Below, one piece after another: positions 9,129-17,497 of a DNA stretch of 64,000 bases. The stretch's first letter is position 1, and every line of letters starts with the position of its first letter. The notes under the pieces were generated by a model, which ran no database searches, had not been told where the DNA came from, and saw only the letters and a program-made list of their open reading frames with translations. Where the stretch lies: positions 248,001 through 312,000 of the forward strand of contig UCNE01000002.1 of assembly GCA_900473685.1 (NCBI GenBank). Direction: 5' to 3'. Position numbers and translations under genes: made by a program. The DNA comes from Hyphomicrobiales bacterium. Lineage in GTDB: Bacteria > Pseudomonadota > Alphaproteobacteria > Rhizobiales > Rhizobiaceae.

Positions 9129-10571
9129 TTCATACCCCTCTCTAGCTGACGTGAACGAGAACCGGCGTTTTCCAACCGCCGTCCAGTGCCTCCTCCTTCG
9201 GCCAATAGAGCCGCATGGCCATGAAGACATGGCCATGAAGAAGGGACCGGCCGGAGCCGGAAGCCAGTTGGCTTGCCTGTCTGCTCCGGGGGATTCGTGC
9301 TGGACGTAGAGTGTGACGCCGCCATCATCATCCTTGCGTAGATCGGGCTCCATCGGCGAATTTATCAGATACCAGTTCAGCGCATTAGCCGACAAAAGGC
9401 TCGATGGAAGTTCATAGAGGGTCAGCGACCAGAATGCGTGGACAGGTGGCAGTGCGCCCGGCGCAAAACGCAGCGTGTATCTGTCTTTGCCGCTGAGGGG
9501 CTGCTTGCGGTCGTCCACGAAATAGGCCGGATAAATCGCCTCGTCCTTGGAGTTTCCATATATGCCGAGAGCCGCAGCCGCCATCCGGTCCATATAACGG
9601 CCAGCCAGGTGCTCACGCGTTCCAAATCCATCGGCACTGCTATGTTTGCCTGTGTCCAGCTGCGTTTCCTTGAACGTTTTGAAGTCCGCCCAGGCGTCCG
9701 CCATTCCGTCAGCGAGCGCCTTCTGGATATCCGGGCGCATGGCCGCGACATCAAGGGTTTTACCGGCACCGATCCCCAGCTTGGCGAAGCGCTCCCGGAT
9801 TCCGGTTTCGGACGGATGGACCGGGCAGAACTGGAGAAGGAAATTCAGCTGCTCGAAGAATTGCGGCGATGTTTTTTCCGCCTCCGCAGTCAGCGGTTTC
9901 AGGAATTCGACAGCCGGGGCTGCCTTCGGCGCCGGCCGGCCGGAAAAGGCCGAGAGTGTCTGAACCGCGTAACCGGCCTGAATCGCCTTGACGTTATCGA
10001 TATCACCGGGACCGAAAAGCTGCGTCCGGTAAAGAATGAAGGCAAATTCCGTTTCACACCGGATGACGTCTGTTATGCCATCCGGCTTTTCCCCTTTCCA
10101 GTCCGGTCCGGCAAGCAGGAAATGGCCGGCTTCGTTACCGGTAGCGCGGCTGCCGACATAGGCGAAATTGAACGTGTACATGTCGATGAACTGCAGCGCG
10201 TAATACCGCCCCGCCTCGACTTTCGGAACCGTGAACACGAGAGGCTCTGCGCGAAGGTCAGCGCCGACATACGAATAGGGTGTGTCCGAATTGGGTGTCT
10301 GGATCGCCTTGTCGTCGGGCGTGTAAACACGGGCGTTGTTGACCAGCGTGTTCCATTCCCTCTTGTATTCAGATCCACCCTTGTCGACGAAATAGGAATA
10401 TTGAATCCTGTAGTTATCGACCAGCGGAAAGCCATAGATAGTTGCTTCCTTGGCGATGGCGCGGGCATCTTCGGCGGTTATGTCCGCGGCGGCCACACGG
10501 CCTTGGGAAAATATCAGCGGAGATATAGCGGCCAGCGCAGTCGATCGTAAAAATATCCGTCTTGAAAGCAT
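8106..10571 (-). CDS. frameshift-fused tandem DUF1254/DUF1214 proteins
   Basis: As the sequence stands, one open frame of 821 codons joins two members of the DUF1254-DUF1214 family. The first half (about residues 1-450) starts with a twin-arginine-type export signal (SRRIFLR then a hydrophobic run) and contains a DUF1254 region (about 40-170) and a DUF1214 region (about 340-445). The second half (from residue 482) is a complete second protein with its own export signal. The joint, residues about 452-480, is out-of-phase translation: a perfect 14-bp tandem duplication at 9214-9241 shifts the frame. Deleting one copy restores a normal C-terminus (FFMAMRLYWPKEEALDGGW...) and a TAG stop at 9142-9144, giving a 471-residue first protein. 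The fused product would bury a signal peptide internally, so a functional fusion is doubtful; more likely the first gene is mutated or the assembly carries an error. The function of the family is unknown. Confidence 0.75.
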   Translation of the reverse strand: MLSRRIFLRSTALAAISPLIFSQGRVAAADITAEDARAIAKEATIYGFPLVDNYRIQYSYFVDKGGSEYKREWNTLVNNARVYTPDDKAIQTPNSDTPYSYVGADLRAEPLVFTVPKVEAGRYYALQFIDMYTFNFAYVGSRATGNEAGHFLLAGPDWKGEKPDGITDVIRCETEFAFILYRTQLFGPGDIDNVKAIQAGYAVQTLSAFSGRPAPKAAPAVEFLKPLTAEAEKTSPQFFEQLNFLLQFCPVHPSETGIRERFAKLGIGAGKTLDVAAMRPDIQKALADGMADAWADFKTFKETQLDTGKHSSADGFGTREHLAGRYMDRMAAAALGIYGNSKDEAIYPAYFVDDRKQPLSGKDRYTLRFAPGALPPVHAFWSLTLYELPSSLLSANALNWYLINSPMEPDLRKDDDGGVTLYVQHESPGADRQANWLPAPAGPFFMAMSSWPCGSIGRRRRHWTAVGKRRFSFTSAREGYEMIRKTTARAAFIGLAFLVYSPQVFAAEPVTVDNFIRAESDLYFHNLFKDGGLGAFLHRREPADVDNQTVIRLNRDTLYSSAVVDLDAGPVTVALPEAGDRFMSLMVINEDHYIPAVSYTGTTTLTKETVGTRYAVIGVRTFVDPNSPDDVKQVHALQDKLKVEQPGGPGKLDLPEWDQASQKKVRDALLILATTMPDFNRAFGSKADVDPVRHLVASAAGWGGNPDKDATYLNITPANNDGTVVYKLDVKDVPVDGFWSISLYDAGGYYEKNRYNAYSLNNVTAKKSPDGSISVQFGGCDGKIPNCLPIMKGWNYTVRLYRPQAGILDGTWKFPEPKPVQ
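9214..9241. repeat. perfect 14-bp tandem duplication causing a frameshift
   Basis: The 14-base unit CATGGCCATGAAGA occurs twice in direct tandem (9214-9227 and 9228-9241). Because 14 is not a multiple of three it shifts the reading frame of the first DUF1254 gene near its 3' end. Removing one unit makes 9142-10571 an exact multiple of three with a normal C-terminus and stop. Confidence 0.95.
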
Positions 10572-11103
10572 CGTCCTGTCCCTCGTAGCATGCCACAGTT
10601 TACAGCATCAGAAAGCTGACGGGCGGGGAAGTACGTTACGGTTACAATGGCTGCAATGTCAGCCTTAGCAAGGACTTGTGTCACGTTTTGGGTGAAACTC
10701 ATCCCCGCAAATCCCCGCTGAGAAAACCCATGCCATACTTTTAAACTTATTTAGCTCCGGCACTTTCCAGCACCCCGGTCGAGTAAGCATCAGAGAAAAC
10801 CGCGGCGGATTTTCCGGGCGTGGCTATAGCCCGTGGAAAGTACCGCGATCTCCCTCTTCTCCCCATCGGGGAGTAAGGTGGCCCGCAGGGCCGGATGAGG
10901 GGGTGAAGCCACCTTGAAGAAAAAACCCGGGGAACCTGAGGTAAGAAATTGACAACCGCTGTGATGACAAACCTCCCCTCCATACCGAACCGCCCCCTCA
11001 TCCGCCCTCCGGGCACCTTCTCCCCGCTGGGGAGAAGAGGGAACCCAACCGTCCGCGCGCTGGCGGCGAGGCCGCCACCGCCCGCCTAAATTCCCCTCAC
11101 CCC
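10572..11103. other. non-coding stretch upstream of the rpsF promoter
   Basis: About 530 bp without a credible gene. The left part (10572-10750) should contain the promoter of the DUF1254 genes on the minus strand, but no clear element stands out. The right part is dominated by two inverted RIME-like elements, described separately. A frame of 89 codons on the minus strand here is only translation through these repeats. Confidence 0.5.
10851..11044. repeat. pair of inverted RIME-like intergenic elements
   Basis: Two copies of a palindromic mosaic lie in opposite orientation at about 10851-10914 and 10991-11044. Each contains a CTTCTCCCC..GGGGAG palindrome next to a GGCCCGCAGGGCCGGATGAG-type palindrome. 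This matches the pattern of the Rhizobium-specific intergenic mosaic elements (RIME). The same units recur on both sides of nadB. Confidence 0.7.
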
Positions 11104-11131
11104 TTGCTTCCTGCCCGAAAATGCGTATAAG
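11104..11131 (+). promoter_or_regulatory. candidate rpsF operon promoter
   Basis: TTGCTT (11104-11109) and TATAAG (11126-11131) are separated by 16 bp, a good housekeeping sigma-factor promoter. Transcription would begin near 11138, leaving a leader of about 215 nt before rpsF. Confidence 0.5.
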
Positions 11132-11137
11132 CGCGCT

Positions 11138-11353
11138 GTTCGCAACACCCGGTCTTCTGGCTGGTGGCTGAACGGAGGGCCGGTTTCCCTTAAGAGACCT
11201 GTCAGGACCTAAAGGGGTCCAGCCTCCCGTGTCTCCGCTCTCGACCGTCTCGAAACAACACTTTCTTGCCGGCTGCTCGCAGCCACTTGAACAGTCGTTG
11301 AGGCTTAGCCGCCGATTTCCGGGTGACGATTAACGCAAGAAAGGCAAAGCCTC
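11138..11353 (+). promoter_or_regulatory. structured 5' leader of the rpsF-rpsR operon
   Basis: The leader can fold into nested stems: GAGAC (11194-11198) with GTCTC (11231-11235), enclosing GGACC (11205-11209) with GGTCC (11216-11220). S6:S18 operons in many bacteria are autoregulated through leader RNAs; whether this leader belongs to that class is inference, since I cannot match its consensus by eye. The rpsF start is preceded by AAGAAAGGCAAAG. Confidence 0.4.
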
Positions 11354-11797
11354 ATGGCTCTTTATGAACATGTATTCCTTGCCCGGCAGGATATTTCCGC
11401 ACAGCAGGTCGACGCTCTCGTCGAACAGTACAAGGGTGTACTGGAAGCTAACGGCGGAAAAGTCGGGCGCGTCGAAAACTGGGGCCTCAAGTCCCTGACG
11501 TACCGCATCAACAAGAACCGCAAGGCTCACTACGTTCTGATGGACATCGATGCTCCGGCACCGGCAGTTCACGAGATCGAGCGCCAGATGCGCATCAACG
11601 AAGACATCCTTCGTTACATGACCATCGCTGTTGAACAGCATGAAGACGGCCCGTCCGCCATGATGCAGAAGCGCGACCGCGACGACCGTCCGCGCCGCGA
11701 TGGCGACGACCGTGGCCCGCGCCGCGAATTCGGCGACCGCCCGCCGCGTGGTGATCGTGAAGACCGTCCGCGCCGTCCGCGCGAAGACCGGGCATAA
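11354..11797 (+). CDS. rpsF: 30S ribosomal protein S6
   Basis: Ribosomal protein S6 (147 residues) binds 16S rRNA together with S18 in the small subunit platform. It begins [15 protein letters not shown] and keeps the family core ([20 protein letters not shown]). The last 40 residues are a highly charged Arg/Asp-rich tail ([15 protein letters not shown]...), the kind of extension usual in alphaproteobacterial S6 and longer than in E. coli. First gene of the rpsF-rpsR-DUF2232-rplI operon, 12 bp before rpsR. Confidence 0.98.
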   Translation: MALYEHVFLARQDISAQQVDALVEQYKGVLEANGGKVGRVENWGLKSLTYRINKNRKAHYVLMDIDAPAPAVHEIERQMRINEDILRYMTIAVEQHEDGPSAMMQKRDRDDRPRRDGDDRGPRREFGDRPPRGDREDRPRRPREDRA

Positions 11798-11809
11798 GGA
11801 GAAAAGACC

Positions 11810-12058
11810 ATGGCTGATACACTGTCCGCTCCGGCACGCCGCCCGTTCCATCGCCGTCGCAAGACCTGCCCCTTCTCCGGCGCCAACGCTCCGAAGATCG
11901 ACTACAAGGACATCCGTCTGCTGCAGCGCTACATTTCCGAGCGCGGCAAGATCGTTCCTTCGCGTATCACGGCAGTTTCCCAGAAGAAGCAGCGCGAACT
12001 GGCCCAGGCCATCAAGCGCGCCCGCTTCCTCGGCCTCCTGCCTTACGTCATGTCCTAA
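11810..12058 (+). CDS. rpsR: 30S ribosomal protein S18
   Basis: Ribosomal protein S18 (82 residues), partner of S6. The sequence shows the basic N-terminus ([13 protein letters not shown]), the core [20 protein letters not shown] and the C-terminal [16 protein letters not shown] typical of the family. A GGAGAAAAGACC ribosome-binding site lies between it and rpsF. The 200-bp spacer to the next gene contains an inverted GGTGAGGCGA..TCGCCTCACC hairpin (about 12105-12140) that may partly terminate transcription. Confidence 0.98.
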   Translation: MADTLSAPARRPFHRRRKTCPFSGANAPKIDYKDIRLLQRYISERGKIVPSRITAVSQKKQRELAQAIKRARFLGLLPYVMS

Positions 12059-12259
12059 GACATGACTCTGCGGAGATCTTCGGACTCTGCGGAACCTGAC
12101 TCAAGGTGAGGCGAACAGCCGATGGCATCGCCTCACCTTCTCCCTTCCGCGTTGGGCGCGGATCGGAAACACCGGCGCATTCAGCGCTAAAACCCATGTT
12201 GGGGCTTTGTTTCTGAATCAAGAAACGCCTCTAACTGCTTGATAGCAGGACAGCGAACC

Positions 12260-13237
12260 GTGAAGACATTGAACCAGACATCGCTGTTGACCGGCGCATT
12301 CGCCGGCGTGACCGCCGCCTTGCTTTCGCTTGGCGCGAACACGCAGTCGTCGTTTGCGATCGTGCTTTATGCCGCGTCCGCGCTGCCCATCCTGATTGCC
12401 GGCCTTGGCTGGGGCAACATCGCCGCGATCACCGCCGTCGTCGTTGCCGGCGTGACGGGCACCGTGCTTGTCTCCCCCTATTTTGCGCTTCTGATCGCCG
12501 TTATCACGCTGATCCCGGCCGCCTGGCTCAGCCATCTCGCGAACCTCGCCCGTCCGGCCTCCGAGCTTGGCGGGCCTGATGGGGCAATGGCCTGGTATCC
12601 GCTCTCCGATATCCTGACCAATCTCGCCATCCTCGTAACGATCGGCATGCTCATCGTCGGCGTCATCATCGGTTATGACGGCACCATGTCCGACCGAATG
12701 ATCGATATCGTCATGGAAGCGCTGAAGGCGCAGGAACCCGGTTACAATCCGGATGCCGCCGCGATCGCCCAGATCAAGTCGATCTTTTCCGTCGCCTTGC
12801 CGATGGTTCAGGGCGCTATCTGGGTGCTGATGCTGTTTGCGGCCTATTACATCGCCACCCGCATCGTCCAGACCTCCGGCAAGAGCCTGCGTCCGCGCGA
12901 AGACATGCCCTCGACGCTGCGCATGCACCGCTTCGCGATCTTCGCCTTTCTCGGCGGCCTGGTACTCGCTTTCATGGGCGGCGTTCCGGCGATCGTCGGC
13001 GCGCTGGTCTGCGGCACCTTTGGCGCCGGCTTCATGCTTTCCGGGTTTGCCGTCTTCCATTTCCGCACCCGCGGCAAGTCCTGGCGGCTTCCGGTGCTGT
13101 GGCTTGGTTATCTGTCGGTCGTGCTCTTCACGATCCCGGCATTCTTCTTTCTCCTGTCGGGTCTGATGGACACGCGGCGCGCCATCGCGCTGTCACCGGC
13201 AGGGAAAACCACTGAGACTGAAACAAAAGACCTCTGA
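12260..13237 (+). CDS. DUF2232 family membrane protein
   Basis: A 325-residue integral membrane protein of the DUF2232 (YybS-like) family with about eight hydrophobic segments (for example AIVLYAASALPILIAGLGWG and the pair around residues 230-250). Its place between rpsR and rplI is conserved in alphaproteobacteria, but its function is not known. The GTG at 12260 (VKTLNQTSLLTG), preceded by AGGA, is preferred to a TTG at 12239. The gene ends 24 bp before rplI, so translation of L9 is probably linked to the same transcript. Confidence 0.8.
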   Translation: MKTLNQTSLLTGAFAGVTAALLSLGANTQSSFAIVLYAASALPILIAGLGWGNIAAITAVVVAGVTGTVLVSPYFALLIAVITLIPAAWLSHLANLARPASELGGPDGAMAWYPLSDILTNLAILVTIGMLIVGVIIGYDGTMSDRMIDIVMEALKAQEPGYNPDAAAIAQIKSIFSVALPMVQGAIWVLMLFAAYYIATRIVQTSGKSLRPREDMPSTLRMHRFAIFAFLGGLVLAFMGGVPAIVGALVCGTFGAGFMLSGFAVFHFRTRGKSWRLPVLWLGYLSVVLFTIPAFFFLLSGLMDTRRAIALSPAGKTTETETKDL

Positions 13238-13261
13238 ACAGACAAACGAAAGGACACTATC

Positions 13262-13837
13262 ATGCAAGTCATTCTTCTCGAACGCGTTGCCAAGCTCGGC
13301 CAGATGGGCGAAACCGTCAAGGTTCGCGACGGCTTTGCCCGTAACTACCTGCTCCCGCTCGGCAAGGCGCTGCGCGCCAACGAAGCCAACAAGAAGCGTT
13401 TCGAAGCCGAGCGTTCGACGCTTGAAGCCCGTAACCTCGAGCGCAAGTCCGAAGCCCAGACCGTTGCCGAAACGCTTGGCGGCAAGTCCTTCATCGTCGT
13501 CCGTTCGGCCGGCGAAACCGGTCAGCTCTACGGTTCGGTTGCGGCCCGCGACATCGTTGACGTTCTGGCTGCCGAAGGCTTCAACATCGGCCGCAACCAG
13601 GTCGACCTCAACAACCCGATCAAGACCATCGGCCTGCACGACGTTGTCCTGCACCTGCACTCGGAAGTCGAAATCAAGGTTCAGATGAACGTTGCCCGTT
13701 CGGCTGAAGAAGCAGAACGCCAGCTGAAGGGCGAAAGCCTGACATCGGCCGACGCCATCTACGGCGTTGACGAAGACGCTCTGAAGCCGGAAGACTTCTT
13801 CAACCCGGAAGCCGAATTCGAAGGCGAAGAAGAGTAA
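13262..13837 (+). CDS. rplI: 50S ribosomal protein L9
   Basis: Ribosomal protein L9 binds 23S rRNA at the base of the L1 stalk. It begins [21 protein letters not shown] and continues with the L9 signature [16 protein letters not shown]. At 191 residues it is about 40 longer than the E. coli protein because of an acidic C-terminal extension ([19 protein letters not shown]), as in other rhizobia. A good AAAGGACACTATC site precedes the ATG. Last gene of its operon; a strong palindrome follows. Confidence 0.98.
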   Translation: MQVILLERVAKLGQMGETVKVRDGFARNYLLPLGKALRANEANKKRFEAERSTLEARNLERKSEAQTVAETLGGKSFIVVRSAGETGQLYGSVAARDIVDVLAAEGFNIGRNQVDLNNPIKTIGLHDVVLHLHSEVEIKVQMNVARSAEEAERQLKGESLTSADAIYGVDEDALKPEDFFNPEAEFEGEEE

Positions 13838-13890
13838 TCTTCAAAAGACGGGCTCCCCTGCGGGGCCCGGCTTGCCCAACCGGCAAAACG

Positions 13891-13920
13891 AAAGGCCCGC
13901 GATTAATATCGCGGGCCTTT
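13891..13920. terminator. bidirectional terminator between rplI and the efflux operon
   Basis: A perfect inverted repeat (AAAGGCCCGCGAT / ATCGCGGGCCTTT around 4 bases) lies between two convergent genes. With A-runs on one side and T-runs on the other it can stop transcription from either direction. Confidence 0.85.
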
Positions 13921-13940
13921 CACATTTCAGGGATTGGCTG

Positions 13941-14996
13941 TTACTGAGCGGCCTGCGGCTCTGCCGCCTTGTCGATATGGACCTCGACCGACATGCCAGG
14001 CACCAAGGCGTCTGCCAGTGGCTGACCGGGATCGATCGAAACGCGGACACCGACGCGCTGGGCAACCTTGGTGAAATTGCCCGTCGCGTTGTCGGCACGG
14101 ATGACGCTGAACTCGGAGCCCGCCGCCGGCGAAAACCGCTCGACATGACCGTTCAGCTGCGCCTTGTTGAGCCCATCGACGGTAAAGACCACCGGCTGGC
14201 CGATCTTCATGCCGTCAAGCTGGGTTTCCTTGAAATTGGCGATGATCCAGACATCCTTGGGCACGATGGCCATCAGCTGGGTGCCTGCCGTCACATATTG
14301 CCCGAGCCGCGCGCCCACTTCGCCGAGCCTGCCATCCTGCGGCGCGGTGATGGTCGTATTGTCGAGATCGATCTGCGCCAGCTGGACTGCCGCTTCGGCG
14401 CTGCGCACACCGGCCTCGAGCCCCGCCCTTGAGCCGATCGTGGTGGCAAGGTTTTGACGCGATACTTCGATCGCTGCCATCGCCTGGTCGACGCCGGCCT
14501 TTGCCTGATTGAGCGTTGCCTGAGCACTATCGACATCGACCGATGTGGCGATACCCTTTTCAGATAGCGGCAAAATCCGCACCCAGGCTTGATTGGCCCG
14601 GGTCAACGCGGCGGCGGCGCTGTCACGCTGGGCTTCGCTGGCGACGATGCTTGCTTTGGCGGAGAGTTCCTGCTGGTAGGAGTTGGCAAGCAACGCTTTC
14701 TGCGCATCCAGCGTACCCTTGGCCTGCGCCAGCTTCTGAGCATAAATCCGGTCATCGATCTTCACCAGAACCTGGCCTGCCCTGACGGGCTCATAATCCT
14801 TGACCGGGACCGCTGCGACATAGCCGGACAGCTGCGGGCTGACGATCGTCACATAACCGCGAACATAGGCATTGTCGGTCATCTCCACCGTGGTGGCGAA
14901 TGGCGGCAGGCGCCACGCGTAGAGAACCATCAGCACACCGGCAAGGCCGGCCATGAGCGTCAGGATGGTCGCGGGGGAACGAAATGTCTTCAGCAT
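13941..14996 (-). CDS. HlyD/EmrA-family efflux adaptor
   Basis: A 351-residue periplasmic adaptor (membrane fusion protein). It has one N-terminal membrane anchor (ILTLMAGLAGVLMVLYAW, about residues 12-29), the lipoyl-like half motif (NAYVRGYVTIVSPQLSGYV), a long alanine/glutamine-rich coiled-coil hairpin (about 85-195), the second lipoyl half (LDNTTITAPQDGRLGEVGAR) and a beta-barrel. It bridges the MFS pump encoded 18 bp upstream to an outer-membrane channel not encoded here. The set is EmrAB-like, so export of hydrophobic drugs is likely, but the substrate is unknown. Confidence 0.9.
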   Translation of the reverse strand: MLKTFRSPATILTLMAGLAGVLMVLYAWRLPPFATTVEMTDNAYVRGYVTIVSPQLSGYVAAVPVKDYEPVRAGQVLVKIDDRIYAQKLAQAKGTLDAQKALLANSYQQELSAKASIVASEAQRDSAAAALTRANQAWVRILPLSEKGIATSVDVDSAQATLNQAKAGVDQAMAAIEVSRQNLATTIGSRAGLEAGVRSAEAAVQLAQIDLDNTTITAPQDGRLGEVGARLGQYVTAGTQLMAIVPKDVWIIANFKETQLDGMKIGQPVVFTVDGLNKAQLNGHVERFSPAAGSEFSVIRADNATGNFTKVAQRVGVRVSIDPGQPLADALVPGMSVEVHIDKAAEPQAAQ

Positions 14997-15014
14997 GGAT
15001 GAACTCTGGGCGTA

Positions 15015-16688
15015 TCAGGATTGGGTGGCAACCGCGATGGCGGCTGTTTTGTGCGGAATGAGGCGCTGCCAGGCGAGATGCCCGAGCAGCAGGACAAGAC
15101 CGATGGTAGAGGCAATGGCAATGACGAGGAAGGCGTCGTTATAGGCAAGGATATTGGCTTCGCGCGTCACCTGCTGGCCAAGCAGTTGCAGGCCTTCGGC
15201 ATTGAGCAGCGACTTGTCGGTGATGACCTTGCCATAGGAGGCGGAGAGTTGCGAGACACGCTGGGCCACGAAAGGATTGGTGAGAAGGATGTGCTCGACC
15301 AGGACGCTGGAGTGGAATTTTTCCCGCAAGGTGACAAAAGAACCAAGCGCCGCCTGCGCCAAGAGCGCGCCGATGCTCTGGGTGAACAGGAAGATCAGCA
15401 GAAAATTGACGATGAAAGGCGCACCCCGGGCCATGGCGGCGGCAAATCCCCTCGACATGACTGGCGGCAGGAACATGGCAGCGCCCGCCGCCACCATCGC
15501 CTGGCTGAGATACATCTGCTCCGGCCGGGTCAGGCTCGTCGATTGGCTGTCGAGAAAGGCGCCGGTGGCGATCAGCACCAGCGCCAGCGCATGCGCGGTT
15601 TCGACATACCGCGTCAGCATCAGAACCGTGCAGGCAAGCCCGCCGGCAATCGAGGCCATCAGGATGATCGCATACATGGTCTGCGTCTGCTCGTTGAGCA
15701 AACCCAGCTGCATGTAGAAATTGGCCGCCGTCGTGGTTTGCTCGGAACTGACCACGCGAAACAGAAGCAGGATTCCGGCCATGTGCATGTTCTCTTTCGA
15801 GAACACCCAGCGCAGATCGATCAAAGGTAATTTACGTGGCAACTCAAGCGCCACCATCAGCGTCAACGCAGTGATCGATCCGGCCAAAAGCAATCCGAGC
15901 CACGGCGCCTCGAACCACCAGTAGAGCCGCCCGAGCGTCAGAAAAACCGCCAGACAACCGAAACCGATGGCCAGCAACAGATAACTGAGAATGTCCATCT
16001 TCTGGATGACGTTTGCGCGTGGTGGCGGCGTCAGCGGCAGAAGATAGACGACTGGCAGAGCCATCAACGCCAGCCCCATCTCGAACGCGTAAAGCGCATG
16101 CCAGCCGCCGAGATCCATCAGTGGCGGCGAGATGATACGGGCGATCGGCGCCGAAAGCGTCGTGTTCATCAAGGCAAGGCTCACCCCCACCGACAGTTTT
16201 CGCGCCGGCGGGAAGGCTTCGAGCATGTAGAGGAAGCCGAGTGTCGACAAGGGGGCCGCTGCCATGCCGCTGAGGAAGCGGACGACGGTTGCAGAATGCA
16301 GGTCGGAGACGAAGAGATTGAGGACGGACGCAAAAACGAAGCAGACGATGCTGAGTTCGGCAAACCGCCGCAGGCCATACTGGGCGCGAATCTTGAAGAG
16401 CCCGATCGACATCGAGGCATAGGGGGCCATGTAAGCGGCCGAGAGCCAGGCGATCTCCGATGTCGTTGCCGAGAGCGAACCCTGAAGCTGGTAGATGTTG
16501 GCGTTGAGCAGGTTCATGCCCAGGCCTTGCGTGAGAAACAGGAGCAGCGAGGACACCATGTAGATGGCGGCCCTGCCGGGGCTCATCGGCTCCGGTGGCG
16601 GCTGGATGGGTTGTGGCACCGGATCGGCAACCGGCGTTTCGCGCTCGATGTCATTGTCATCCGCGATGCGCTGGTCCGCTGTGCTCAT
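15015..16688 (-). CDS. MFS efflux pump (DHA2, EmrB-like)
   Basis: A 557-residue major facilitator of the 14-segment DHA2 type, which expels drugs by proton exchange. A cytoplasmic proline-rich N-terminus precedes the first segment (AAIYMVSSLLLFLTQGLG). Typical is the motif region after helix 2 and FLYMLEAFPPARKLSVG in the middle loop. The start MSTADQRI at 16688 is chosen because it lies just after the MarR stop (7 bp gap); a TTG start further up would overlap that gene. Transcribed with the MarR gene and the HlyD adaptor. Confidence 0.88.
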   Translation of the reverse strand: MSTADQRIADDNDIERETPVADPVPQPIQPPPEPMSPGRAAIYMVSSLLLFLTQGLGMNLLNANIYQLQGSLSATTSEIAWLSAAYMAPYASMSIGLFKIRAQYGLRRFAELSIVCFVFASVLNLFVSDLHSATVVRFLSGMAAAPLSTLGFLYMLEAFPPARKLSVGVSLALMNTTLSAPIARIISPPLMDLGGWHALYAFEMGLALMALPVVYLLPLTPPPRANVIQKMDILSYLLLAIGFGCLAVFLTLGRLYWWFEAPWLGLLLAGSITALTLMVALELPRKLPLIDLRWVFSKENMHMAGILLLFRVVSSEQTTTAANFYMQLGLLNEQTQTMYAIILMASIAGGLACTVLMLTRYVETAHALALVLIATGAFLDSQSTSLTRPEQMYLSQAMVAAGAAMFLPPVMSRGFAAAMARGAPFIVNFLLIFLFTQSIGALLAQAALGSFVTLREKFHSSVLVEHILLTNPFVAQRVSQLSASYGKVITDKSLLNAEGLQLLGQQVTREANILAYNDAFLVIAIASTIGLVLLLGHLAWQRLIPHKTAAIAVATQS

Positions 16689-16695
16689 CTGCCAA

Positions 16696-17139
16696 TCAAT
16701 CCCGGCCGATGGCAAGAATATTGCCGTTCATCAGGCTGACGACCTGCAAGGCCGTTGCCTTGTCCCTGGCATCGACTCCACCCAGAACCTGTTCGCGGAT
16801 TTCGCAGGCGAGCTTGTCGATTTCATCAGCGATGCCGCGGCCGTGGGCGGTCATGTGAATCTGCTTGGCGCGCCGGTCGCTTGCCTCGACACGCCGCTCG
16901 ATGAACCCCTGCTTCTCCATACCGTCGAGCAGGCGCACGATGGTCGGCGTCTCGATGCCGAGCTCGTCGGCCAGTTCGCGCTGATTGAGGCCGTCCCGCT
17001 TCGACAAGGCAAACAGGGCTCTGGCACGCGATAGCGTCAGCCCCCGCTCCTTCACCCGCGCATCAAACAGCGCCCGCAGCTTGCGGTTCACCGAAGCCAG
17101 CGCATCGAAGAGTTCTCGATTGACGGCGGAGTTGAGCAT
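16696..17139 (-). CDS. MarR-family transcriptional regulator
   Basis: A 147-residue winged-helix regulator of the MarR family. The recognition region LNQRELADELGIETPTIVRL (about residues 62-81) and the wing with VEASDRRAKQIHMTAHG are visible. Such proteins usually repress the adjacent efflux genes and are released by the pump's substrates. It is the first gene of a three-gene operon with the MFS pump and the HlyD adaptor, and a palindrome in its promoter region (17156-17175) is a likely self-operator. Confidence 0.92.
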   Translation of the reverse strand: MLNSAVNRELFDALASVNRKLRALFDARVKERGLTLSRARALFALSKRDGLNQRELADELGIETPTIVRLLDGMEKQGFIERRVEASDRRAKQIHMTAHGRGIADEIDKLACEIREQVLGGVDARDKATALQVVSLMNGNILAIGRD

Positions 17140-17497
17140 TTCGTACCTTTTTCATATTAGTAGCATACTACTTATTTCAGTCCTACTTAATCGAACGAGG
17201 TTCGTCTTTCAAGCTGTTGATCGCGTCCTGGGTAAAAACCGTGTGAACTGCAGTGAACCGGGCTAGAATTACGGCGATCCATTGATCGGCACCGATTCGG
17301 GTGAAATCCGGTCAACAGGAAATAGGACTATCGACAGATTTTTCGAGTTCGCCCATAAGCCCCTGTGAACAACGGTGACGGCTTGCCGTCGCACCCGATG
17401 TGGCAGCCAGTGTTGCAGCCAGGTCATTGACGCTTGGCGGCAAGACCCGCAAACCGATAGCACACCAGAGAATGACGACAGACAGAGACGGGACGCC
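17140..17497. promoter_or_regulatory. divergent promoter region marR / dnaB
   Basis: A 358-bp stretch with no gene of its own. The left end carries the MarR-type palindrome. The region near 17190 has a short TCGAACgaGGTTCGT inverted repeat. The dnaB promoter must lie in the right half but no clear pair of elements stands out. Confidence 0.45.
17156..17175. promoter_or_regulatory. candidate MarR operator
   Basis: The palindrome TTAGTAG-cata-CTACTTA lies 17-36 bp upstream of the marR start, in AT-rich DNA. Its size and position fit the operators bound by MarR dimers. Binding is inferred from position. Confidence 0.5.

Noticed and set aside
10747..11016. 89-codon open frame between the DUF1254 genes and rpsF
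   Set aside because: It is translation through the RIME-like palindromes; no ribosome-binding site or recognisable protein.
11640..11797. Repetitive Arg/Asp codons at the end of rpsF, at first sight like a short repeat array
   Set aside because: It is the charged tail of S6, coding in frame, without regular spacers; not CRISPR or a tandem repeat.
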